Shown: one piece after another, positions 1 to 5,334 of the stretch
Position numbering within the stretch: position 1 is the stretch's first letter
Layout: the number at the start of each line of letters is the position of its first letter
NCBI GenBank assembly: GCA_028289745.1
Contig: JANQOD010000349.1
Span: 1 to 5,334, forward strand
DNA: 5,334 bases
Reading direction: 5' to 3'
Source of the DNA: Allomuricauda sp.
GTDB lineage: Bacteria > Bacteroidota > Bacteroidia > Flavobacteriales > Flavobacteriaceae
Notes under the pieces: generated by a model
Databases searched by the model: none
Told to the model about the DNA's origin: nothing
Seen by the model: only the letters and a program-made list of their open reading frames with translations
Program-made: the position numbers and the translations under genes

Positions 1-424
1 GTTCAACTTTTTGTACAAAATGAGCGGTGACAAAATGCTGAGCGAAGACTTGACACAAGATGTGTTCTACAAAGTCATCAAGTATCGGTCTTCTTATAAA
101 AACGGAAGGTTTCTATCTTGGTTGTTTGCCATCGCGAGAAACAGTTTAAAGACCCATTTCATTCGTAACAAAGAAATGCATACCGATCTAGAGCAGTTGG
201 CAGACCAGACCATCGAGAAAAAAAATGATGAGGCACATTCGCAATTGCATTTAGCTTTGAGCAAGTTGGAAACTTCAGATAGAGAAGTCATCATCTTGAA
301 CAGGTTTCACGAGATACGGTACCAAGAATTGGCCGAAATCATGGGCAGCACCACAGGCGCCATGAAGACCAAGGTAAGCCGGGCCCTGAAAAAATTGAAA
401 AATATTTATCTAGAAAGCATTTGA
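1..424 (+). CDS. ECF-type RNA polymerase sigma factor, 3' part (5' end outside window)
   Basis: The protein directs RNA polymerase to a specific promoter set as an extracytoplasmic-function sigma-70 family factor. The frame is open from the left edge (first full codon at base 2), giving 140 visible residues. A TTG at 11 and an ATG at 20 are internal codons rather than starts, because sigma region 2 is already under way there. Region 2 covers about residues 1-55, with the family-typical SEDLTQDVFYKV and F-L-S-W-L-F-A-I-A-R-N stretch. A short linker follows, and region 4 covers about 83-135, with a helix-turn-helix around YQELAEIMGSTTGAMKTKVSRA. ECF factors are usually 160-200 residues, so roughly 25-45 N-terminal residues are missing. 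The stop lies 2 bases before the ATG of the anti-sigma-like gene, so the two are probably co-transcribed. The family call is firm; the regulon is unknown. Confidence 0.93.
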   Translation, partial: FNFLYKMSGDKMLSEDLTQDVFYKVIKYRSSYKNGRFLSWLFAIARNSLKTHFIRNKEMHTDLEQLADQTIEKKNDEAHSQLHLALSKLETSDREVIILNRFHEIRYQELAEIMGSTTGAMKTKVSRALKKLKNIYLESI

Positions 425-426
425 AA

Positions 427-1212
427 ATGGACAAGGATAAAATGACAGATTTGATTCAAGACTATTTTGACAATTCACTTGACGGCGACAAACTGAACGA
501 GTTCGAAGAGCTTCTTAAAAATTCACCTTCGTTCAAAAAAGAGGTGGACGAATATCGATTGCTGTTCGATGCTTTTGAAAAGGAAACCGACATCATTCCT
601 CCAGCCAGTTTGAAGACAAACTTTTTGAGCATGCTCAAAGACCAAAAAAGAATGCAGGGCAAGGTTGTGGGCTTGAAGAGGCAGCCAATAAATTGGTTCA
701 CCGCGACATTGAAAATCGCCGCAGGTATCGCATTGCTCATTTCCGCATTCTTTTTTGGGAAATATTCAGAGAAAAACGTCTTGAAAAATGAATTCGCCAG
801 CATGCAGGAAGAGACCATAAAATTAAAGCAGACCGCCATGATATCACTTTTAGAGAACCAATCGGCGAGCAAGCGCATTCAAGGGGTACACTATATTGAT
901 GATCTGATCGATCCCGACGAAGCCATCATAAGTGCCCTGGCAGATAGAATGCTAAACGATGAAAACACCAATGTTCGGCTGTCGGCAATGGAAGCGCTCA
1001 CAAAGTTCAAAAATTCAGAAACGGTAAAGAATGCTTTCATTAAAGCCTTGAAAACAGAGAAGGACCCAAGTATTCAAATCGCCATTATTCAGGCATTGGT
1101 TAAGATACAAGAAAAAAAGGCCATTGAACCCATGCAAAAATTGTTGGAACAAGAAGACACCCAACCCTTCATCAAAAACGAAATTAAAATAGGATTACCA
1201 AAAATTACATAA
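427..1212 (+). CDS. Putative transmembrane anti-sigma factor with periplasmic HEAT-like repeats
   Basis: This 261-residue single-pass membrane protein probably restrains the upstream sigma factor. The N-terminus (about 1-55) is acidic and helical, with L-I-Q-D-Y-F-D-N-S-L followed by EFEELLKNSPSFKKEVDEY, a pattern common at the start of Bacteroidota anti-sigma proteins. I see no H-x3-C-x2-C zinc motif. One hydrophobic helix spans about 91-111 (WFTATLKIAAGIALLISAFF). The C-terminal half (about 146-255) forms three or so helical repeats of 31-35 residues, including NVRLSAMEALTKF and SIQIAIIQALVKI, which look like HEAT repeats and should lie in the periplasm. ATG 427 is preferred, 2 bases after the sigma stop. 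A TTG at 421 would give a 4-base TTGA overlap, and ATG 442 is also in frame. The anti-sigma role is inferred from architecture and neighbourhood. Confidence 0.8.
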   Translation: MDKDKMTDLIQDYFDNSLDGDKLNEFEELLKNSPSFKKEVDEYRLLFDAFEKETDIIPPASLKTNFLSMLKDQKRMQGKVVGLKRQPINWFTATLKIAAGIALLISAFFFGKYSEKNVLKNEFASMQEETIKLKQTAMISLLENQSASKRIQGVHYIDDLIDPDEAIISALADRMLNDENTNVRLSAMEALTKFKNSETVKNAFIKALKTEKDPSIQIAIIQALVKIQEKKAIEPMQKLLEQEDTQPFIKNEIKIGLPKIT

Positions 1213-1218
1213 AACCTG

Positions 1219-1238
1219 TGCTGAGCATTGTCGAAGCA
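1219..1238. repeat. Possible copy of a CTGAGC...GTCGAAG dispersed short repeat
   Basis: The sequence has short inverted ends TGCT/AGCA around a core reading GAGCATTGTCGA. It resembles the small imperfect palindromes of the type CTGAGC-n-TGTCGAAG that I recall as being scattered between genes in many bacterial genomes, including Flavobacteriia. It sits entirely in the 42-base gap between the HEAT protein gene and the first DUF4097 gene. A single copy is visible in the window. A partly similar stretch (GAGCAAAGTC) occurs in the next gap at 2017-2026. Confidence 0.4.
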
Positions 1239-1250
1239 TCAAAAAACGAA
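1223..1250 (+). promoter_or_regulatory. Leader block upstream of the first DUF4097 gene, shared with the second
   Basis: This 28-base block matches 2017-2044 at 24 of 28 positions without gaps, including an identical 14-mer CATCAAAAAACGAA. It ends 4 bases before the ATG at 1255. The A-rich part lies where a ribosome-binding region would be; no GGAGG-like sequence is present, as is usual in Bacteroidota. It could be a translation-enhancing leader, a binding site or inherited duplication sequence. Its function is unknown. Confidence 0.5.
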
Positions 1251-1254
1251 AATC

Positions 1255-2007
1255 ATGAAAAAAGTAACTTTTCTTCTAATCGCAGTGGCCACTTGCGCCA
1301 TTACATCTGCCCAGACAGATTACACAAAATCTTTAAGCGGTATCGAATGGGTAAAAATCGAATCCAAATCAGATATTACCTTGAAAACCTACAATGCCAA
1401 CGAGCTGTTGATAAAAGGAACTGGCAGCTCGAAAATATCTGAAAAGGCCAAAGGGCTAAAACTGGTCGGTGAAAGTGGCAACGACAACACAGATGTCGGG
1501 TTCTACGTGGTACAAGACGGAAACACCCTTTTGGTAAAAAACCTGAGAAAGTCAGAGGGTGCTGAAATTTTTCTTCCCAAGACCCAGAACGTTTCGGTAA
1601 AAAGCACTTGGAACGGCGACATAGAAATTGAGGGATTTTCTGGGGAAATCGAAGCTGATGCACAACTTCACGGCAGCATTGAAATCACTGATATAAATGG
1701 CCCCGTTACCGCAAATGCCCTTAATGGGGAAATCGATGTTGAATTTGGCACCGTCAAACAAAATACCCCCATCTCTATCCATACCACGAACGGCGCCGTC
1801 GATGTCTCCCTTCCTGAAAACACACCAGCCGACTTGACCTTAAGCACTCTCCATGGAGACATTTACACCAACTTCGATATCAAGAGAGAAGAAAAAGATG
1901 GTCTGAAATCGGTATCGAGCAAGAAGGTAAAAGCGACCATTAATAACGGAGGGGTCAATATTTCCTTAAAGTCCATCAACGGAAGCATCTATTTAAGAAA
2001 GCAATAA
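1255..2007 (+). CDS. Secreted DUF4097-type beta-repeat protein (putative adhesin family), first copy
   Basis: This 250-residue exported protein has no known biochemical activity; its family is labelled putative adhesin. The signal peptide is about 1-19 (MKKVTFLLIAVATCAITSA before Q20). Cys14 makes a lipoprotein alternative possible but weaker. Short beta segments separated by N-G, H-G or S-G turns follow, with turn glycines at 121, 130, 140, 149, 158, 180, 201, 232 and 243. This suggests a beta-solenoid. The C-terminus S-I-N-G-S-I-Y-L-R matches the end of the next gene product (T-I-N-G-N-M-Y-L-R), so the two are paralogues. The ATG at 1255 is chosen because it starts a proper signal peptide; an in-frame TTG at 1228 lies inside the repeat-like element and would add nine polar residues. 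It probably belongs to the sigma/anti-sigma operon, 42 bases after the HEAT protein gene. Confidence 0.85.
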   Translation: MKKVTFLLIAVATCAITSAQTDYTKSLSGIEWVKIESKSDITLKTYNANELLIKGTGSSKISEKAKGLKLVGESGNDNTDVGFYVVQDGNTLLVKNLRKSEGAEIFLPKTQNVSVKSTWNGDIEIEGFSGEIEADAQLHGSIEITDINGPVTANALNGEIDVEFGTVKQNTPISIHTTNGAVDVSLPENTPADLTLSTLHGDIYTNFDIKREEKDGLKSVSSKKVKATINNGGVNISLKSINGSIYLRKQ

Positions 2008-2016
2008 TCTGCCCGC

Positions 2017-2044
2017 GAGCAAAGTCAAATCATCAAAAAACGAA
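2017..2044 (+). promoter_or_regulatory. Leader block upstream of the second DUF4097 gene, shared with the first
   Basis: This is the counterpart of 1223-1250, with 24 of 28 identities including CATCAAAAAACGAA. It ends 5 bases before the ATG at 2050, one base further than in the first copy. Both intergenic gaps are exactly 42 bases long, so the arrangement looks like a duplicated unit of leader plus gene. No Shine-Dalgarno sequence or Bacteroidota TAnnTTTG promoter element is seen here. Confidence 0.5.
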
Positions 2045-2049
2045 CAGTC

Positions 2050-2760
2050 ATGAAAAACATAATGCCCATTTTAATGATGGCCTTTCTTGGACTATCACTC
2101 AATGCCCAAAAAATCATTGAAAAAAACATCGATTATACCGATCAGATCATTGATGTAGAGGTAAAGTTCGCCTCTGATATCGAAGTGAAGACCTGGGACA
2201 GGCCCACCGTATATTTTAAGGCAGACATCAGCACAAAAGATGAAAAGTATTTAGAATTGTATACCCTCAATGTCAAAAAAAGTGTAGGTTTCATCAGCAT
2301 CAGCTCAGATACCAAGGCCATTTTTAAGGCATTTCATGACGAATGGAACAGCAACCGTTCAGATGACAAAAGGTACTACCACACATCAGACATGTACGAA
2401 TTTGACTATGTGCTCTATGTGCCCAAAAATGCCACCTTTACCGTGACCAGTATTAACGGTGACCTAAGGGCAGAGGTCATCGAAGGAGATTTCACCGCCG
2501 ATCTGATCAATGGAAACATCGATATCAAAAAGTATAAGGGCAACCTTGACCTGAAAACCATCAATGGTGAAATCGACCTTTTTCTTTCCAATTCACGATT
2601 GACCGCAGAGACCATACATGGCCAGATTTATGCCGATGAAAACTTAGAGCTCAAGGTAACCGATCGTCACGTTGGGCAAAAAGTAGTGGGTAGTTTTGAT
2701 GCTGCATCGAACCGCCTCCGCCTGAATACCATCAATGGAAACATGTATCTAAGGCTTTGA
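2050..2760 (+). CDS. Secreted DUF4097-type beta-repeat protein, second copy
   Basis: This 236-residue exported protein is paralogous to its upstream neighbour. The signal peptide is about 1-19 (MKNIMPILMMAFLGLSLNA before Q20). Residues 20-130 are a beta-rich region with a charged insert (about 95-115, H-D-E-W-N-S-N-R-S-D-D-K-R-Y-Y). From residue 134 a very regular solenoid-like repeat begins, with turn glycines at 137, 146, 155, 164, 173 and 191, that is, every 9 residues with one turn skipped. The protein ends in T-I-N-G-N-M-Y-L-R-L. Molecular function is unknown. Location in the periplasm or at the outer membrane is inferred from the signal peptide. It is the last clear gene of the plus-strand cluster, and probably depends on the same promoter as the sigma factor or on one upstream of the window. 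Confidence 0.85.
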   Translation: MKNIMPILMMAFLGLSLNAQKIIEKNIDYTDQIIDVEVKFASDIEVKTWDRPTVYFKADISTKDEKYLELYTLNVKKSVGFISISSDTKAIFKAFHDEWNSNRSDDKRYYHTSDMYEFDYVLYVPKNATFTVTSINGDLRAEVIEGDFTADLINGNIDIKKYKGNLDLKTINGEIDLFLSNSRLTAETIHGQIYADENLELKVTDRHVGQKVVGSFDAASNRLRLNTINGNMYLRL

Positions 2761-2763
2761 TGC

Positions 2764-2901
2764 ATGAAAGCGATTTTTGATCCAATATTCATTATTGTTT
2801 TGGGCATGGTTTCTTGTAGATCGACAAATAACCGGCACAAAAACCAATTTATCGATTTACAAGAGATTAAAGTTCGATGCTTATCTCATGGTCAGAATTG
2901 A
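2764..2901 (+). CDS. Possible small lipoprotein-like ORF (45 residues)
   Basis: The ORF begins 3 bases after the stop of the second DUF4097 gene and encodes 45 residues. The N-terminus has Met-Lys, then a hydrophobic run I-F-I-I-V-L-G-M-V-S and Cys18 followed by polar residues R-S-T-N-N-R. This resembles a lipoprotein signal with M-V-S-C as lipobox. Against it, Asp6-Pro7 interrupts the hydrophobic segment, Met at -3 is not ideal, and the last 35 bases overlap the convergent DUF2141 gene. It could be a genuine small lipoprotein, the remnant of a longer gene, or chance. I recognise no family. Confidence 0.35.
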   Translation: MKAIFDPIFIIVLGMVSCRSTNNRHKNQFIDLQEIKVRCLSHGQN

Positions 2902-3274
2902 CCAAGAAGGCACATTCCTTGAAATTTGGCGGACCAAAAGTTTTCATTTTGGCATTCGAAAAGGCTACTTTTTCTTTTGGTATGCCCAACCAATTGGTAT
3001 CTAATATATTGTTTCCGTTCTCGTCATAAAAAATGGCCAGGGCATACTCCCCTCTTGGAAGGTCTTTGATCGATAGTCGGGTAATCCCTTTCTTGGCAGC
3101 GATACTATCGCATTTGAATACTTGGTCAAATTTCAAAAACCCATCCTCAGAGTCATAGACCGCCACACTGATTTTTCCTTTAGAAGAGGGCACCCCGTGT
3201 ACCTCAACAGAAATCTCATTCTGTGAAAACAGCAGGGCCGGAAATAACACGATCAAAAGAAAAAAGCGTCTCAT
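2867..3274 (-). CDS. Secreted DUF2141 family protein
   Basis: This 135-residue exported protein belongs to a family of unknown function. The signal peptide is about 1-17 (MRRFFLLIVLFPALLFS before QNE). The mature part shows the hallmarks of DUF2141: K-I-S-V-A-V-Y-D-S-E-D-G-F-L at 34-47, DLPRGEYALAIFYDENGN at 71-88, L-D-T-N-W-L-G-I-P-K-E at 91-101, and FSNAKMKTFGPPNF at 105-118. The stretch D84-E-N-G-N-N-I-L-D92 resembles a calcium-binding loop, which is an inference only. Length is normal for the family, and the ATG at 3274 directly starts the signal peptide. It lies 94 bases downstream of the PH-like gene on the same strand and may have its own promoter in that gap. Confidence 0.88.
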   Translation of the reverse strand: MRRFFLLIVLFPALLFSQNEISVEVHGVPSSKGKISVAVYDSEDGFLKFDQVFKCDSIAAKKGITRLSIKDLPRGEYALAIFYDENGNNILDTNWLGIPKEKVAFSNAKMKTFGPPNFKECAFLVNSDHEISIEL

Positions 3275-3333
3275 TTTTCAAATGGTTTCAGTACAAAGAT
3301 GCAAACTCATTTCTTATCAAAAAAGTATACGTT

Positions 3334-3361
3334 CAAATGTATCTTGTTGGATGTCGCCAAA
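3334..3361 (-). promoter_or_regulatory. Possible Bacteroidota-type promoter for the DUF2141 gene
   Basis: On the minus strand, TACATTTG (complement of 3334-3341) fits the Bacteroidota -7 consensus TAnnTTTG. A TTTG (complement of 3358-3361) lies 16 bases upstream, slightly short of the usual spacing of about 17-23. Transcription would start near 3327, about 50 bases before the ATG. The gap is AT-rich, so a chance match is quite possible. Confidence 0.35.
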
Positions 3362-3368
3362 ACACACT

Positions 3369-3794
3369 TTACTCTTCTGCATCGATGGCAAGCTTCAGGG
3401 TCTCATAAAGCTGCGCCGTTTCAAGGCTGTCGGTAAAATTGAGAAAAAGCTTGAGCGAGTCATGGTGTACTATCCTTATTTTCCGTTGCCTCAGATCATC
3501 GACGAACACATACACCCTTGATTCGGTCAACGAATCTTTGAATACCCCTTTTTCACGGGCCAACCATGAAAAACCGGTATTGCGTTCCATTTCAGGTATT
3601 CTCTTGACGAACGAAATACTGTCCATTTCTGAAAGGAGTAGCTGTTGTCGATAGATACCTGAGTATATCTTGAGCTTGCCTTCTTTGATGCTATGGTAGT
3701 TTTTATAATGGATCACAAAGGCCGCCATACAGAAAATGATGGTCAATGCGATCAAAAGGTTCCAAAACCAATGCCTTTTTTTACTTTTTGTCAT
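3369..3794 (-). CDS. Small membrane-anchored protein resembling bacterial PH-like domains
   Basis: The protein has 141 residues and no assigned function. A basic N-terminus (MTKSKKRH) precedes one membrane helix at about 9-30 (WFWNLLIALTIIFCMAAFVI). The rest is a soluble beta-rich domain: L-K-I-Y-S-G-I-Y at 41-48, then a segment around I-P-E-M-E-R-N-T-G-F-S at 67-76, K-G-V-F at 82-85, and a final helix D-S-L-E-T-A-Q-L-Y-E-T-L-K. This order resembles the bacterial PH-like (bPH) domains seen in small Bacteroidota membrane proteins; that family call comes from recalled pattern, not a search. The frame extends upstream to 3845, but ATG 3794 is chosen because it gives a 14-base overlap with the peptidase stop and has AAGGAG four bases before it (complement of 3799-3804). 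Translational coupling with the peptidase is likely. Confidence 0.7.
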   Translation of the reverse strand: MTKSKKRHWFWNLLIALTIIFCMAAFVIHYKNYHSIKEGKLKIYSGIYRQQLLLSEMDSISFVKRIPEMERNTGFSWLAREKGVFKDSLTESRVYVFVDDLRQRKIRIVHHDSLKLFLNFTDSLETAQLYETLKLAIDAEE

Positions 3795-5334
3795 CTGACT
3801 CCTTATCCGTCCGATACTTATCAAACCATGCCACAGTATGGGCAATCTTGGTGATCAGGTTGCTGGGTCGGTTCGCGATGCCATGGCTGGCACCCGGAAT
3901 CTCGACCAAAACCGTTTCTTTTTTCCTCAATTTTAGCGCATGGTATAGCTGCTTGGCCTCACTGGGCGGTGTTCGTAAATCGTTCATGCCCACCATAACC
4001 ATCGTTGGGGTCTCTATATTTCCAACGAGGGAAATCGGCGAAAATTTCCAGTAGTGCTCAAAATTTTCCCAGGGTTGACCTTCATAACGTGAATTGGCGT
4101 ACCCAAAATAATTATCGGCCACCAAGGTCTTACTGATCCAGTTCATCACCGGTTTGGCAACCACCGCAGCTTCAAAACGGTCGTTCTTGCCTATCATCCA
4201 AGCGGTCATGATACCGCCGGCACTTCCCCCCGTCACGAATAGCTGGTCTTCATGGGCAATGCCTTTTTCAATGCAATGATCTACCCCATCCATCACATCA
4301 TTGTAGTCTTCTCCAGGGTAGTTTCTATACAAAAGGTTGCCGAACGCTTCCCCATAGCTAGTACTGCCCCTTGCATTGGGGTAAAAAACAATATACCCGG
4401 CAGCAGCATACAACTGCATTTCAATTGAAAAACGATCTCCATAGTTCAAAATCGGTCCGCCATGATTTTCTACCATGAATGGATATTTTTTGGAGGCCTC
4501 ATAATTTGGCGGATAAACGACCCAACCCTGTAGATCACGATTATCGACACTTGATGTATACCAAACTTCTTCTACTTTGCCCAAAGTTCTATAATTCAAC
4601 AATGCACTATTTAAATCGGTCATTTTTCTAGGGCTTTTCGCTTTCGGGCCCAAAAAAGCCAATTCAGCAGGGTGCTCAGGCTTGGCATAGGTATAGACAA
4701 CCGTACCATTCTTCGACACGCTGTAAGATCCGCTGCCATAAGGTCTTCCAAGGGTGGTTCCTCCGCGATTATCGGCCAGTTTGGTCACCTTGCCAGATAG
4801 GGAGATATGACCAATCTTTCCGTTTCCTCTGTCATCATAATTAAAATAGAGTCCGTTCCCTCTGTCATCCCATTGAATGTTTGAAATACTTCTATCCAAA
4901 TCATCTGAAATACTCCTTTTACCACTGCCATCACTATTCATGATATGGAGTTTTCTGACCTGGTACGCCTGTTTTTTATCTCCATACCCCAAATAGGCGA
5001 TCAACTTACCGTCTGGAGAAACCTGCGGATTATAATCTGGTCCGTCCCTTTCGGTCAAGGGCTCGATTTCTCCACTTTCTACCGCTACGGTATATACTTC
5101 ACTATTGCGAAAACGGTACTCCCAATCTTTGAGCCTATTCGCTGAAAAATAGATCTTATCGCCAGCTGGCGACCATGATAACGTACCCCCATGATGCCAA
5201 TCGCCTGAGGTAATCTGCCTTGGCGCCCCACCATTTGAAGGCATCACAAAAATATGGTTGAAGCCCGGTTTGATATAGCCACGGCCATCCGCTTCATGGT
5301 AGACCCGATCCGTAATTCGCGGTGCATCGGCCCA
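3781..5334 (-). CDS. S9 family (prolyl oligopeptidase-like) serine peptidase, N-terminus outside window
   Basis: This serine peptidase probably acts as a dipeptidyl or acylaminoacyl-type exopeptidase on short peptides. The frame is open to the right edge, giving 517 visible residues. A GTG at 5247 and an ATG at 5244 are internal, since family-like sequence (A-P-R-I-T, D-G-R-G-Y) continues upstream. Residues about 30-230 form the beta-propeller with PD40 motifs such as WSPAGDKIYFSAN and VSPDGKLIAYLG. The alpha/beta hydrolase domain follows: H-G-G-P at 291-294, N-A-R-G-S-T-S-Y-G at 320-328, nucleophile Ser371 in GGSAGG (codon 4222-4224), Asp452 in GMNDLRTP (3979-3981) and His484 in PGASHG (3883-3885). 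The triad is complete and the C-terminus intact. Relatives are often 630-700 residues, so about 120-180 are missing, and any signal peptide cannot be seen. Exact substrate is unknown. Confidence 0.95.
   Translation of the reverse strand, partial: WADAPRITDRVYHEADGRGYIKPGFNHIFVMPSNGGAPRQITSGDWHHGGTLSWSPAGDKIYFSANRLKDWEYRFRNSEVYTVAVESGEIEPLTERDGPDYNPQVSPDGKLIAYLGYGDKKQAYQVRKLHIMNSDGSGKRSISDDLDRSISNIQWDDRGNGLYFNYDDRGNGKIGHISLSGKVTKLADNRGGTTLGRPYGSGSYSVSKNGTVVYTYAKPEHPAELAFLGPKAKSPRKMTDLNSALLNYRTLGKVEEVWYTSSVDNRDLQGWVVYPPNYEASKKYPFMVENHGGPILNYGDRFSIEMQLYAAAGYIVFYPNARGSTSYGEAFGNLLYRNYPGEDYNDVMDGVDHCIEKGIAHEDQLFVTGGSAGGIMTAWMIGKNDRFEAAVVAKPVMNWISKTLVADNYFGYANSRYEGQPWENFEHYWKFSPISLVGNIETPTMVMVGMNDLRTPPSEAKQLYHALKLRKKETVLVEIPGASHGIANRPSNLITKIAHTVAWFDKYRTDKESDDKK
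3799..3804 (-). promoter_or_regulatory. Shine-Dalgarno-like AAGGAG deciding the start of the PH-like gene
   Basis: Read on the minus strand this is AAGGAG, four bases before the ATG at 3794 and inside the last codons of the S9 peptidase. It also encodes Lys-Glu of the peptidase tail, so it may be incidental. It is the only such motif I noted before a start in this window, and it supports ATG 3794 over the upstream ATG at 3845. Confidence 0.4.

Noticed and set aside
462..878. Open frame of 138 codons on the minus strand
   Set aside because: It is wholly opposite the HEAT-repeat protein gene, which has a clear membrane helix and repeats; the minus frame has no recognisable domain.
1218..1442. 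Open frame of 74 codons beginning in the intergenic repeat
   Set aside because: It is out of frame with the first DUF4097 gene, whose signal peptide and repeats are clear, and it uses a GTG start inside the repeat-like element.
2783..2801. Small hairpin CAATA-loop-TATTG followed by TTTT, a possible terminator for the plus-strand cluster
   Set aside because: The stem is only five mostly A-T pairs and the T-run is four bases, too weak to call; it also lies inside the possible small ORF.
2777..3004. Open frame of 75 codons on the plus strand starting after the second DUF4097 gene
   Set aside because: It extends far into the well-supported DUF2141 gene on the other strand and encodes a low-complexity aromatic-rich peptide with no recognisable features.
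3795..3845. Upstream in-frame ATG at 3845 for the PH-like protein
   Set aside because: It would place 17 polar or mixed residues before the membrane anchor and increase the overlap with the peptidase to 65 bases; ATG 3794 has a better ribosome-binding context.
4945..5145. Open frame of 66 codons on the plus strand
   Set aside because: It is a shadow of the S9 peptidase propeller region on the minus strand.

Overview
The window looks like chromosomal DNA of a member of the Bacteroidota, most likely a marine-type Flavobacteriaceae. The reasons are moderate to low GC, secreted proteins whose signal peptides end in A-Q or S-Q, A-rich leaders mostly without Shine-Dalgarno sequences, and families typical of that group: an ECF sigma factor with a HEAT-repeat membrane partner, DUF4097, DUF2141, and an S9 peptidase with a PD40 propeller. 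Placement below family level is not possible from this sequence.

Layout. Positions 1-2760 (plus strand) hold a tight gene cluster. It starts with the 3' part of an ECF RNA polymerase sigma factor (start lies left of the window). Next comes a single-pass membrane protein of anti-sigma design with C-terminal HEAT-like repeats (427-1212). Two secreted DUF4097-type beta-repeat proteins follow (1255-2007 and 2050-2760). The gaps are 2, 42 and 42 bases, so one transcript is likely. A possible 45-residue lipoprotein-like ORF (2764-2901) may end the cluster. Positions 2867-5334 (minus strand) hold a second cluster, read right to left. It contains an S9 prolyl-oligopeptidase-family peptidase (N-terminus beyond the right edge), a small membrane-anchored protein resembling bacterial PH-like domains (overlapping the peptidase by 14 bases), and after 94 bases a secreted DUF2141 protein. 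The two clusters converge at about 2760-2900.

How the genes may work together (inference). The plus-strand cluster reads as a cell-envelope sensing module. The sigma factor would be held by the cytoplasmic N-terminus of the HEAT protein, whose repeats lie in the periplasm, and the two DUF4097 proteins would be envelope-located outputs or ligands. The most notable sequence-level signals are a near-exact 9-residue glycine-turn periodicity in both DUF4097 proteins, a related 28-base leader (24/28 identical) before each of them, one copy of which overlaps a CTGAGC...GTCGAAG-type dispersed repeat, and the small lipoprotein-like ORF running into the convergent gene. I saw no tRNA, rRNA, CRISPR array, insertion sequence or convincing intrinsic terminator. 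No gene-free stretch exceeds about 110 bases.
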